Positions 43,797-57,600 of a stretch of DNA of 64,000 nt are shown here, piece by piece. Numbering within the stretch: the first letter of the stretch is position 1; every line of letters starts with the position of its first letter. This DNA is from Panonychus citri (taxonomy: Eukaryota > Arthropoda > Arachnida > Trombidiformes > Tetranychidae), in contig NW_026515533.1 of the NCBI RefSeq assembly GCF_014898815.1, positions 226,110-290,109 of the forward strand, given 5' to 3'. The notes below the pieces were generated by a model. It saw only the letters and a program-made list of their open reading frames with translations, made no database searches and was not told where the DNA came from. The translations under genes were made by a program, and so were the position numbers.

Positions 43797-44800
43797 TGTT
43801 TCATTTACTACAAATGATGTTAGTGTTGTGTAGAGTTCAGGTTGTTCAGTTTCTTGTTGTTTTCCTTTTTATTGTTACCTGTCAAAAGAATATTATTTTT
43901 TCTTTATTTCCTTTTTTTCTCCATCTATTTTCATGGTAACTTTTCTACACACGTTAATCATGTTGTTCTCTTTTACTTGTATTCCAATGGATTAATCATT
44001 TGTTTTTGTTTTCTTCTTTCTTTTTCTCCAATTATTTTTACCTTCTCTCTTCTCTCTCATCGGATTAACGGGTGAAAATTGGATGGAATTTCTTATGATG
44101 TGTCCCATGACTTTCTCCTGTTTGTTGTTACCAATCAAACGTTGATTCTAATTCTGGTTTTCTCTTTTTCTCTTGGTCTTGTGTTTTCTTCTCTTTCCAA
44201 AAAAACACCAAAACCAACAAGAAGGAAAAGAACATTTTTTTGTTCTATTCTCTTTTACAAAATATTAATGTGATTATCTTATTTTAATATAACCATCATT
44301 TGGCTTCTTCTTCTGGTACTGGTGTTTATCTTCATCATCTCTCCCTCTCGCCATTTCTTTGTGTGTTAATATCTCTCTCTCTGGGGAAAATCAACATTCT
44401 GTTCTCATGTGTATATGGTTGATAAATCATCTTTACCATTTGTATTAATATACGTTAATCACCCAAGTTTATTAACATCATTTTCCATCGTTTGATTTTT
44501 CATTTTCTCCATTAAATCTTGTTCTTCCCTAATAAGAAATTAAGTTGTAACCCCAAACAAAAAAAAAATGGATACCTCTTTTTGTCGACATCAATTGTTA
44601 CTCTCATCATGTTTACTGTGACTACAGTTAATCAGTGTGTTAGGCCTGGAGAAGGTATTAAATGAAACATATTAGCTTTTCTAGCTGGTTTCATTCCCTT
44701 CTGTTAATCATCATCATTTATTATCAATTGAAGGCCTTTCTCCTTTATTTAACAATCAAATCAACACCAATAACAACGGCTTTTAATCCAGATCGACAAC
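43797..44800 (+). other. Short residual retrotransposon end, then Ptp99A upstream region
   Basis: The first tens of bases after the duplication should be the last part of the interrupted retrotransposon; its end is not identifiable. The rest is T- and TCTC-rich on + and leads to the Ptp99A ATG. This is where the Ptp99A promoter or 5'UTR should be. No clear TATA box or splice pair is assigned. Confidence 0.45.
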
Positions 44801-47800
44801 ATGAAACACCATGGAACCCTGGTATTAGTTGGTTCTTTGGTATATCTTTTTGTTGCCAGTGAATCAACACCATTTAATAATAATAATAATAATAATAGTG
44901 AAGATGATCTTGATCTTGTATCATCGCCATCATCACCATCATCATCTTCAACTCTATCTCCATCTTCATCATCAAAAATGTCAAACCACATGATGGTAAC
45001 TTCATCTTTACCATTGACCAATAGTAATAATTTTAGTAATAATAGTAAATCTGATCTTTCACAAAGTAATAATATTATAAATAATAGCAATTCTCACAAT
45101 TCTACTACAATATTCAGCTCATTAGCTGATGCACCATCTTTATCATCATCATCATCATCATCTTCTCTTCCACCTCCATTACCATCGAGTAGTTTTTTGC
45201 AAAGTAACAAAAGTTTTCCATTAAACATAAATATCAATAATGTGACAATTTCTCCACCAACATCGTATATGCTTCCAAGAGATTTGAACACAACTTCATC
45301 ATCTCCAAGTGAAGGTAAGATTCATCAACTATTTATTTAGAATTTGTACTCTCTCTCTCTCTCTCTCTCTATGGTGAAAGAGAGATAATTGTTGTTTATT
45401 TAATTATTTTATGCTTTAATCGATTTGTTTATTTCCTTTTTTTATTTTTTCCTCTTCCTCTTTTTCTCTATCATTCTCATCATTAATCCTTTCCCTCTTT
45501 CACATTGATCCGATAACTACGTTCTTCGTCCTTGTGTATCACCATTTCCATGTGATTATCGTCAATTTTGATCGTCATCGTCATCTTCATCATAATCATC
45601 ATCATCATTGTCCTTTCAATTTCTCTCAATATGTGTGTGTGTCTCTCTCCCTCTCTCAATCCTACAATCGTTACAATTGAATTCATCTTATTGATACAAA
45701 ATCTTTTCACCACGTGAATATTTTGTCGCCGATTAATGATAATACGTGTTTCCTTCAATTGCCTTTCATCATCATCATCGTTCCTCAGGCTTGATGACAG
45801 CTCAAATTTTTCCAAATGCTCAAGTTCTTAAAGGAACATTGAACGATACTGCAATTCTTAGATGTTTAATTATTAATAGAAATACTAATTTTCCTCCTAA
45901 AAACGTTATCTGGGAGAAGATAGTGACAAGGTCCATTGGTACCAATAGTGATAATAAAGATGATAAACCATCGTTAACTGTTCAAAGTGAACCATGGGAG
46001 CCAATAATTTATGATGATAGAATTTTTCTTGGTACAAATAATAATAATGTCGGCGGAGGAGGAGGAGGAGGAAATGGATCTACAACAATAAGTTCTACTT
46101 TTGGTGATGACCTGGATCGATTCAGTTTAACTATTAAATCACTTCGTTTAAGTGACAATGGGACGTATGCATGTCGAGATGCTGGAGGAATTGGTGATCA
46201 ATTGAATAATAATGGAAACTTATCCCGTTTAGATTTATTTGTCATTGAACCAGCTCGATTAGATTCATTAACCATTGAGCCAATTAATCCAAGAAGTGTT
46301 AACATCTCATGGTTATTACGTAGCAATGGTAACACCCAAGTTCACCGGATATACCTTGAGATGAGAAATATTACGGAAACAGGTGACTCAGAGTGGAGTG
46401 AAATCGATGGAAACATTGAACCCAATCGAACGGCTTCTTATACCGTTTTCCGTCTAATTCCGGCATTTTCTTATGAATTTCGTTTAGCTGCTTTCAATGA
46501 TGCTGGACAATCAGATTGGGTTATCGGAAATGTTACCATGCCACCGGATGTACCTTCACCGGTTACACAACTTCATGTTCTTTCCCGAACCAATGAAACT
46601 ATTTGGATTGGCTGGAGGAAACCACCAGAAGATAATGGTGCCGATATAATTGAATATATTCTTGAATTAAGAGATGCCGATGATCGTTTATTGTATAATA
46701 AATCATTCCAAATCAATAGAGAAACTGGTGGAAGTGGATCAAGGTTAATGTTCATGTTTGTCGGTTTAGTACCAGCGACTAATTATACGGTTAGAGTTCG
46801 AGCTTGTTCCTCACTTGGATGTGGTAAATGGTCTGATCCTAAATTTCAAGTATCAACTTTAGATGGAATTGCTGAAGCACCGGAAAATGTTATCCTTAGG
46901 TGTTTCTATGATTCTGATCGATCATCAAATCGTGTTAACATTACATGGGATCCACCATCTAAATCAAGAGGAACCATAGTCGGTTATAATGTTTCTCTAG
47001 AAGGTCATTCATCTTATCGTAACGCTGATAATCAAATGGAAATGGATAATTTTAAGAAAATCTATCCCGTTGATAGTAATGAATCAAGCCTTAGTTTAGA
47101 CGTTAAACCTAATACCAATTATACGGTTCGATTGTGTACCCTTAATAAAGCGGGTTGTGGAGAGTTAAGTGTTATCACCTCATCGACTATGTGCTACTCT
47201 TCACCCACCGTTCCACCCTCAATTCCAGGAGCTGGATCATTACTTTCCTTGGTTGATCCAGATGATCCTTTCTGTCGTCAATTAAAGTTAACCATTCCCC
47301 GTCTCTCGGAGAGAAATGGACCAATTAAATGTTATAAAATAGTGATAATTAAATTGCCAAAAAACACGGAAACCAATCTGGTCTTACCTCCATTACCCTC
47401 CAATGTAAATATTACCACCTACGCTGACGTCCATTCATCAACCTTTGCTGCCCTTCAAAGTAATGATACAACCCTTTTGGGTGCCTACATTGCCGATGAA
47501 ATGTCACCCGATAATCTTGCCGATGAGATAATTATTGGTGATGGTGAACATTCATCTTGTGAAGATGGTCGAATACCAAGAAGAATCGATCCTGGTTATA
47601 TGATGACCACTCCTAGTGAAATAATTAACAATAATAATAATAATAATGTTAATAGTAACACCAATAATCCTAATCAAAATGGTCCTAATAGTATTCACAT
47701 AAACATCCATACCAATGGTGTTAATCATCATCATCATCATAATCATAGTCATAGTAATTTAAATTATGGTCCATACTATTCAACTATCGGTTTATCTTCA

Positions 47801-50800
47801 TTAAACAATTTAATTGCTGATGGACCTTTAGATTCGTCAACTAATTACTCGGGATTCATTGAGGTTCGTGTTCTTGGACCTAATGGTGTTTATCTTACCA
47901 AACAAAGTGACTTTTTTGATACCATTACCACCGGTTCGGTTGACCCAAGGGTTGGATCACTTTCACCACTTTCACCAATCTTTGCCTCTCTCAGTGATTC
48001 AGCGGCGGCCATTTTGTTTGGTATTGTTTGTGGCCTTGCTTTGATTCTATTTTCCGTTCTCTCTGTGATTTGTTTCCTAAGGACAAAGGTTGATGATTCT
48101 CTTAGTGAGACGGGTGACGATGAGCGCCTTGGCCTTACCGCTTTACTTAGACGAACTGTTGTTGGAACCAAAAATGGACACATCATTTCAAATGGTGTAA
48201 TTGGTTCAATCAATGGACACAAATGGATTGGTCAACCTATTCCAATACAAAATTTGCCCAATGTTTTTATTGAGCGTCATGCCAATTCAGATCTACTTTT
48301 TCAGTCTGAGTTTGAAGCGTTACCCGAAAATTTTGGTGATCGAACCTCTATCGATTCAAATCTAACTGAAAACGTTGGTAAAAATCGTTACCCTGACATC
48401 AAGTGTTATGATCAAACTCGAGTTAAACTATCACCTATCGAGGGTATCCCTGGATCGGATTATATTAACGCTAATTTTGTTGAAGGTTATAAAGGTCGAA
48501 AGCTTTATATTTGTGCTCAAGGTCCAGTTGAGAAAACGGTGACAGATTTTTGGCGAATGATCTATGAACAAAAGGTCAGTGTTATCGTCATGTTAACTGG
48601 GATTGAAGAACATGGTAAAATCAAATGCTCTCATTATTGGACAGACTCTGGGACTAAAAAGATTGACACTTTATACACCGTTAGTTTGACCAGTTATACC
48701 AAATACTCTGATTTCATCATCCGTCGATTTTCACTTACCCGCCTTGATGCCGATGAAGATGAATTACCTCGAGATGTGTTACAGTTTCACTTTCTCCTTT
48801 GGAAAGATTTTCTCGCACCGGAACAACCTTCATGGCTCCTTCGATTCATTAAACGTGTCAATGAACATTATTGTCCAGATAAAGGTCCACTTTTGGTCCA
48901 CTGTTCAGCTGGAGTGGGTAGAACGGGTACATTTATCGCTATCGATTCTCTGGTACCCGAAATTACCTGTGGAACCACAATAAACATCTACGAATGTGTT
49001 TCTCAGCTACGATACCAACGAAACTTTCTGGTCCAATCATTTAAACAATACATTTTCGTCTATCGAGCACTAATGGAGTTTGCACAATTTGGTGATACCG
49101 AGATTGAAATTTGCCACCTTAAAGATCATTATCGTCAACTGAAGGAGCAAAAATTTGAGGGCAACATCAATGGTGTCATGGCGGAATTTGATGTAAGTCG
49201 AAAATAATTATCATAAGAATTAAATTATCATCTATTAGATTGGAAAGACGAAAAAAACACATTTTCTCTCCTTCCTTAATGACTATTCACTATTTTAAGT
49301 TACCTTAATCATCCATCATTATCAAATGATCATCTTGTCACATAATTAGTGTTCCATTTTCATAGTTAACACTCTAATTGTTGTTAACACTCTGTGGTAT
49401 TCAGTCAAATATCATCATCATCCTATGATAATTTTCTTATTACATATATAATTTATTATTCTCTCTCAGTCCTGTCAACCTTTTCCCATAGACAATGAAT
49501 ACATCACTTACATAATAATCTACATGGGAATGATACAATTTCTCCCTAATATTTACAATCTTTTGAGTCTATTGTTTTTTTCACCTTATATCAATTACTG
49601 TTTATCCATTTTCCTTAGGATTGTTTTATTATTATCCTTTATTATTACTCAGTAATCATCATGTTATATTGAATATCTATTATAATGGTTAATAATTCAA
49701 CTTATTGTCTGTTAATATTAGATAATGAAACATTTTCCTAAAACAAATGGTGATAATATTTGCTTCTGAATTTGAGTTGGAATTTAATTTAATCATTATA
49801 TCATCGGAAAGATATTATCATTTGCCTCTTACTGATGATGATGATGATGAAGATGATGAATTAAGGATTGGTCCTTTATTTTATTATCTTTATCATTAAG
49901 TTCATGTACTATGCACTCATTCATTATATTACCTGAATCTTTTTTTAAATAAATAACTTTTCATGATTATAATACATCATTAGTTGGTAATAGTGAAAGA
50001 TGATGACAACTTTTTTTTTCTTCTTCATCCATTGAACAGGTTTCTCTTTCTTTCCCTCAATGATTATGTTCATCAACATAAAACTCAGAGAGAAACTAAG
50101 AAAATCATTATTCCATTATTTTTAAATTTCTCTATTAGCATTTAAGTTTTGTATCATTTTCCTTCATCATTAGCATCTTCTATCTCTTCCTCTCTCTCTC
50201 TCCTTCTTTCTCTTTTTCATAATATCAAGAAATTCTTCTTCATTTGTAGAAATATCTTTATTAATTCTGCTCATCAATAGAATGAGATGAAAATTCATTT
50301 TCCAGAGAAAGTTTTTCTACTAGTTCTTAACCTTATTCCCTGAAAATGAAACTCAGAATTGTCACAAGAGTAGAAGAGACAATTGTGGGTGGAGAGAAAT
50401 TTGCATCTCAGTGATTATCGTATTTCTTTTTTTTGTCTCTTCACTAGGATAACCTTCAAACCGAAACTTTTTTAGTTAATTTTAAAGTGAAATTTTTTTT
50501 CCATAGGAAAAGTTCTTGATCTTTTTCGGTATTTTTTTCTTACTTTTCGCCTTCAAATATTAATAATATTTTAATGATTAAGTGATGATAATCTTTCTCC
50601 CTTTCTACTTTGAGTGTTGTATTAAAAAAAAAGAGAGATGAAGGTAAGGATGAGAGGAGGAAAAAATGATGAGGATAACTGTACAATAGATGAAAAAAAC
50701 GTTGAAAAAGTTGAAAATTACATTCGATTCAAGTAGAAACTGTTTTCTCCATGATAACATTAACAAAACAATAGCTGAATAGGAAAAGTGAGAGAGGTAA

Positions 50801-51407
50801 TAATAACAAAACGAGAATTGAACTCATCTTTAAATGATGATAGAGATGATCAATTTTACTTTTTTTTCCATCTTCTCCTCATCATCATCATCATAACTCT
50901 CATCTTGATATCATGTGTTTATACCTGAATTTATCTTCTTCATCATTCATTGTATTGTTCAAATTCTGATCAGAATTGAGTATTTCTCTCTCTCTCTCAC
51001 CAGTTATCATCTTTTTCCATGAGAGTGAAGCCATGTATCTCCCTTTTTTCAAATCTCTGTGATTCTTTTCTCCTTCATCTTTATCATCCTCTTGTTATTT
51101 ATGTCATATTATCATCAGATGATATAATTCAAGATCGATTCTGTGTTGATATTAAATTTTTTCTTCTCTTTTTCAAACAATTTCAATTGTAATGTTTCAA
51201 TATTTGACTTTGATCATGATGATTTGGATGAGCAATGGATGAGTTTTTTACCTTTAGACTCTTACATATCCCTTTCGATACAGTAGTTGAGCCTAAAGTA
51301 ATATGAAACTCTGGTTTTACAATTACAGCTATCATTATGCAGACATTGACAAAATTATTGCTTATTTCATACTGTATGTTTCATATTTTTCATTTTGAAT
51401 TATTATT

Positions 51408-51442
<35 letters not shown>

Positions 51443-52506
51443 ATATTTTTTTACTCAGCTTATTCAAATAAATGCAAATTTCACCAAACAATACTAGATA
51501 CATGTTCATCTATGTATTAATAATTTTCATTGAATACATTGCTTACATTACTGTTACTGTAATTGTCGTTATATTTTTGTCTGTATTGCTTTAACTATTA
51601 CAATGTTTGTATTATCATCATTCAACAATATTAACTATCAACAATTGATTCATTCATGATAATCATTTCCTCTGATTTTCAATTATCTCTCTCTCTCCCC
51701 TCTTTAAATTGCCTTCATTTCATGATAATCATGTCTTGAGATAATTGTAAAATCATTTGATTATAATGATTGTTGAACAACATCAACTCATTTGATTGTG
51801 AACATTTTTTTTAAACAGGTTACTTAGATTACTACAACTTTTACATTTAAATGATAAATACTTTTGGTAAACTTCATCTTCATCTTCATCTTCATCCTCT
51901 TATCATCTTCTAAGCTTCTCTCTTCTTCTTTTCCTCATCTTTCATCATTTCAGAGATAACTCAATCTTCATCTCGGCATGAGTAACATTTAATTATTGTT
52001 AATATTGAATCAATCGATTTCATGTAATCTCCATTAAGTTCAACTACTTCCACCTTCCTCGTCTTCATCATAACTAATAATAACTGGAAGGCATTTCTAT
52101 TCATATTGAACAGACTCACTACTAAGTTTCAATAGTTTACTTGTCAATTTAATCATTGAGTTAATCCTCAATTAATTGTTATTTCTTAGATTAAATTGCT
52201 ACTAAAATACTAGATCCAAATTATTGGACTATATATGTATACCTTTAAATTGAGCCAATTCTTTTGCTAACTATTTGATTGATTAGCATTCATGGTAAAC
52301 TAATCAATTTTAACCTTAATCCAAATAGACAATCACAATTGTGATAAAGCAAAGAGAATCTTTTTTTCCCCAATCTAATGTTGCAATTGCATTGTAATTG
52401 CACTTTCTCCTTTTCCCCGTGATTAACGTTAGTTAACCAAATGAAAATGACGTTTCCTCTTCATTGATTACCTTGTTGTTAATCATCCTTGCGTCCTCAT
52501 CACCTC

Positions 52507-52537
<31 letters not shown>

Positions 52538-53136
52538 GAACAACAACTTCAACAATATCCATGATCAACATTTACCAAGTTGTTTTTTCTTCAACTTCTT
52601 TTTTGCCTCTTCTTAAGGTCATGGTGATGATGGATAATTAACCTTAGTTATCTATTCATCTTCTACCCATGTTAATTTATCATTTTGGAAACTGTCTCAT
52701 GAGATACATGGATTAAGAAGATATGAAATTTTCAATCATCAATATCTTATTCTTACTCATTCACTATCACTTTCCATCTATTGTTTACTTGATTTTTTCT
52801 GTTTAACTTTCTTAATGCATCAAATCTGCTGAAAAGTCACTATTTTTTTATATATCCTTTTGTTTATACAGAATTGTTGACATTAAATCCATTGATTGAA
52901 TCAAATCTTCAGATAGTATTTCATTCCTAGTAGACTAATGATAGAAATGATGATTTCTAACCATTGATGCGTTTCTATCACCCATTGATAGAGTAAATCT
53001 TATTCTCTCTCTCATCTTATTTTTTTGTTCATATTAAAACTTTACAATTCTTTTTATATTATTATTACATGTTGTTTATTCATTATCTTAATAGTTTTAT
53101 CATCAAGCTTAGATTTTAGTATCAATACAATCAATC

Positions 53137-53167
<31 letters not shown>

Positions 53168-54602
53168 GATTATTTTTCTCCTTCATCTCACTCATTTAAA
53201 GCTAAAGACGATCAAGATGAAGATAGCATAAGAGAAGCATAAATTGTTCATCTTTTCATTGAAAAACATAACTATAACTGTATCAATAATAATGATAATG
53301 ATGATAAAAATTCTGGTTGACAACTTGACATGATACTATCTCCTATCATTATTATTAAATACATACACATATACAGTAATCTTATTATTGAAATTGATTT
53401 TTTTTTCATCATCATCATCATCATTATGGTTTACTATTGTTGTATTCAGATGAATGGAGGCGGATGATCAGGGGATGAAGAAAAATTGATGAGTAGATTT
53501 CGCTGATGAGATGAACCCATGTTATCTCTATGGAAGCAAAAAATCATTATCATTATGTTTTCTCGTGCAAATTTATCATCACTATCATTATGATCCAAGT
53601 TTACAGAGTAAATTGTCATTTTTGGAATCGTTTGCTCCTCTTTCTCTCTCGTAGTAAATTCCCTGTTCATGGTGATCAGCCAGATAATTACCTACATGAT
53701 AATGATAATCAGAGTTAATAATCTGTCAAGTTCAGAATTAGATTTACAGGTATGGTATTTATGTTATATAATTTAGTTAATTTCTGATTTACAGCCATTT
53801 GATGGTGATGATTAGTTATTGTGATGATAAAAATGTATTTTTAGTTATCCTTTCAATGATTTTTTTTGTATTGTTATCATTAAATTGTTAATATTTAGGT
53901 AAAGTCTTGATGTGTTGATTAAGTGTCAATTACTCATGAGAATGATAATTGATAACAATCAGTCCAGTTTTCTCATCAACTGCAATTTCCCACCATGATT
54001 AAACACGAATTGATTATCAAAGTCTAATCACTGTAGCCTAATCATAATCATCTCAATAAAACTTATGTATTATGTATTACAATAGTAATGATAATAATTA
54101 GCTAAATCAGTTGAATGAAAAGCATTTTATTGATAAACATTTTTGATACCAATCAGGAATGAAATTGTGAAAGAAAGAGTCAGAGTGAGAAGAGGAAATT
54201 GGAACAAGCTGAAACCGGAAATAGGAAGATGATAATTACTGAAATTTTCTGGTCGTTTCATCGTCATTATCAACTGATTTTCTTGAAGTTCATCTTTTCA
54301 CTTTTTAGACCAATTTCATTTTGCTGTGAACATTATCGTCTTTTTGGTCTATCATAATAACGGTCTTCCTTATAATCCATCAGCATCTCAGCCGCAGTCG
54401 AGTTTATTTCCCTTTTTTCCGCTATGATAATCATCCTTATCTTCCTCGTCATCTTCGTATTCAACTCATTTCCTACTTTACCCTCATCATTATCTATCTG
54501 AGACTCCGATTCTTAAATCATGTTTACTTGGAAATCCTCTCAACAGAAAGAGAAACATTTTAACCATCGATCCTTCATTCGTCTTTATCATTATCATCTT
54601 TC

Positions 54603-54655
<53 letters not shown>

Positions 54656-57600
54656 CATCGCCTTTTCTCTTCTGTCTATGCTTCTTTCTTGTCCTTTTCT
54701 TGTCTCTTTTCCATCTCTTCATCTTCGTCACTCTTTTTTCCTTTTCTCTCTCTCTCTCTCTCTCATTCTTACATAGCATCATCATCCTTTGTCCTCCATC
54801 TTTCATCATCTTATTCGTGGTTTTCATCCTTCTCCCTTCACCGATCTACCTCCCTCTTTTATTCTTTACTATCACACTTTCTCTCCTTTTTTATATATAA
54901 ACTTCTCATCTTTCATCCATCATCATATCTTCCACCACACCCCCACCTCTCTTTTTCTCTCTCTCTCTCTCTATTCATGGATATCCTCACAATCTTTCAC
55001 AGATCATTTTCTAGTTATTTCAACCTATTCAATACACATAAACATCCATAAACACATATACCAGCACACAAACACACACACTTTCTCTCTCATACACTCA
55101 ACATATTGAAGCTTTATCATGATATTGTTGTTGTTGTCATGATATCACTTTATATTATACCAATTTCCGAAGCATATTTATCACAACACCTTAGATATAA
55201 AAAAAATTATCATGTATTTCTTGTTGATGTCATTTTCTATCAACCATAATGATGTTAATGTTTTCTTACTCTATCTCGTTTTATTTTTCAATATTTCATT
55301 TTTACCTGGAAGTGAAGAAATTATTTCTTCAGAAACAAGATTCCAATTTTTCATTATCATGAACATTTCATGTCATGGTAGAAAGAGATTGAAGAAAAAC
55401 TTATCCAATAGATTCCCAACTTTACCCTGAAAACATTTCCGTCCCAATTTTATCCTATTAACTTTGTAATTATCAATAGTTAATCAACAATCAATTTTCA
55501 TTCATGTTTCCAAAATGTTGATTGTTTTTTTTCCTACTCAGCTGAATCAATGTAAATACATGAATGAAAAAATTGTTTCAAGTAAACTGTTTACCTTAAT
55601 TATCATGAATATCATCATGGAAATGATGATATTTTTTTCTCACGATAATCATTAATATCCAAATGCATTTCACTGACTAGTATTAACTAATTAGTATCAA
55701 TTGAATCATTGATGTTAAGTATCACCAGGTAACTGGTTTAATTTTACACAAACAATTTGTAACTTTGGCCTTTGCCTAAAAAAATGTTTCTCATTTTGAT
55801 TCTAATATCATTGATATAATGATGATGATAATCATCATCATGATAACTATTACTTTAATTATCATCATTATGATGATGATAATGATGATAATATTTCAAT
55901 GTCTTGAGGCTTATCCAGGAAGCTAATACAATTTTGTCCTGGTTATCTAATATTTTATCATCTTGTTGATACTTTTTTTCACCTCTCAATTTAAACCTGA
56001 ACAGTAAAAAAGAGTTAATGAAATTGATTGTCAATTTAATTACAATTAACAATTTAACTTCATCTTGATTGAGCAAACAACCATTTAGGAAAATGTTTCC
56101 ATTATTTACTTATGACATCAAATTCAATCTAATAGTATTTGAAATTGCTTTTAATCAGTCACAATTAATTAATTGCTGTATGCACAATGATTTCATTATT
56201 AATTGTCAAAGAGTGAGAGAGATAAAATTAAATTAATGGTCAAACATTTAAAATTAAATTCACTGACAATACATTTTAATATTCATAATGTACAGTTAAC
56301 TTTTTTTTCATATTTGTTGCTGATAAAATCTTTCTGTTTGTAATATTATCATGAAAATATTACGACAGTTAATTGTAATTGAAAAGTAAACAATTAAAAT
56401 TGAATTGCATTGGTAAATCCTATTAGTTTAAATCATTAATTATTTTGTGTGTCGTCTAATTTTCCCATTTTTATTTCCTTCAGAGGAAAGAGTAAAATTT
56501 TTACTATTAATTTAAATTGAAGATCATTGATCATATTCACCATGATTCAGTGAGATTCATGATTTTATTTCCCTTTTAATCTGTTGTATTGATTATTTCA
56601 AGGTAGAATTTATTTCTTCATCAATTAATTAATGGAAAAAGTTGCAATTTCTTTAATTTGATAAATGTAAACAATCAAACCAATGAAATAGCCAAATTGT
56701 TATTTGTATGATTTCATTTTAAAACTAATCAGTGTACATAAATTGTTTACAATTAATCAAGTTGTCAGTTGATGTTAAGATGAAGGAGATTGTTTTTCTT
56801 TCAAAAGTAACCATGCAAATCTAGTTATGATTAGATTGTTGATTAACATGATGACAGAAAAAATTAGCATCATAGAAGATGAAAGTGAAAAGATGAATTT
56901 ACATCAAGCTCAAAGTGATACCTGTTTACTTTCATGAAGAAAATCATAACAATTGTAATTGAGATGATGATGATTTACTAATGATTACAATGATGATGAT
57001 GATGGTGATTATGAGTTGACCATGAATGATGTTCATTTTTTTTTCCAGTTCAAAAACTACATAAGATGAATGACTTTTTAAATTATCAACAGATTTGAAT
57101 GACCATCATATTTATTGTCTGTTTAGTGTGAATGATGATCATGATTATCATTTAATAATTGATTCTGATAGGATAATCAGAATAAACTAATTCTGTTGGT
57201 GATTTAATTTCCAATCTAAATAGTGGTAACATTTGATCAATTACCATATCATAACTAACCAGTTTATCGTTGAAGGTTTCAATTGTACTTATGTATTGTA
57301 ATTGCTTAATTGTGATCATTATTACATATACAATTATACAATTAGCTACATCCCTTTTAATTTAATTGTCGAGGTAAAGTTGTCAGAAAAAGAGGTTAAT
57401 TCAATTTGAAGTGAAAATCCATTATCTTATTAAGTTAATTACACTAATTACTAATTAAGGAAGGAAAAGATTATTAATAATAAGAATTTTTTTTCTCAAT
57501 ATTCTCGATAATATTGATTCTCTTTTCGTTCCTATTTAATTCAAGGTTTTTACTCTTAAATTGTAGCATAAATTATCAAGTTAATTGTTACCTTTAAGCT

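Noticed and set aside
54520..55109. Overlapping ORFs in Ptp99A intron 2
   Set aside because: Built on (CT)n and pyrimidine-rich sequence; no coding character.
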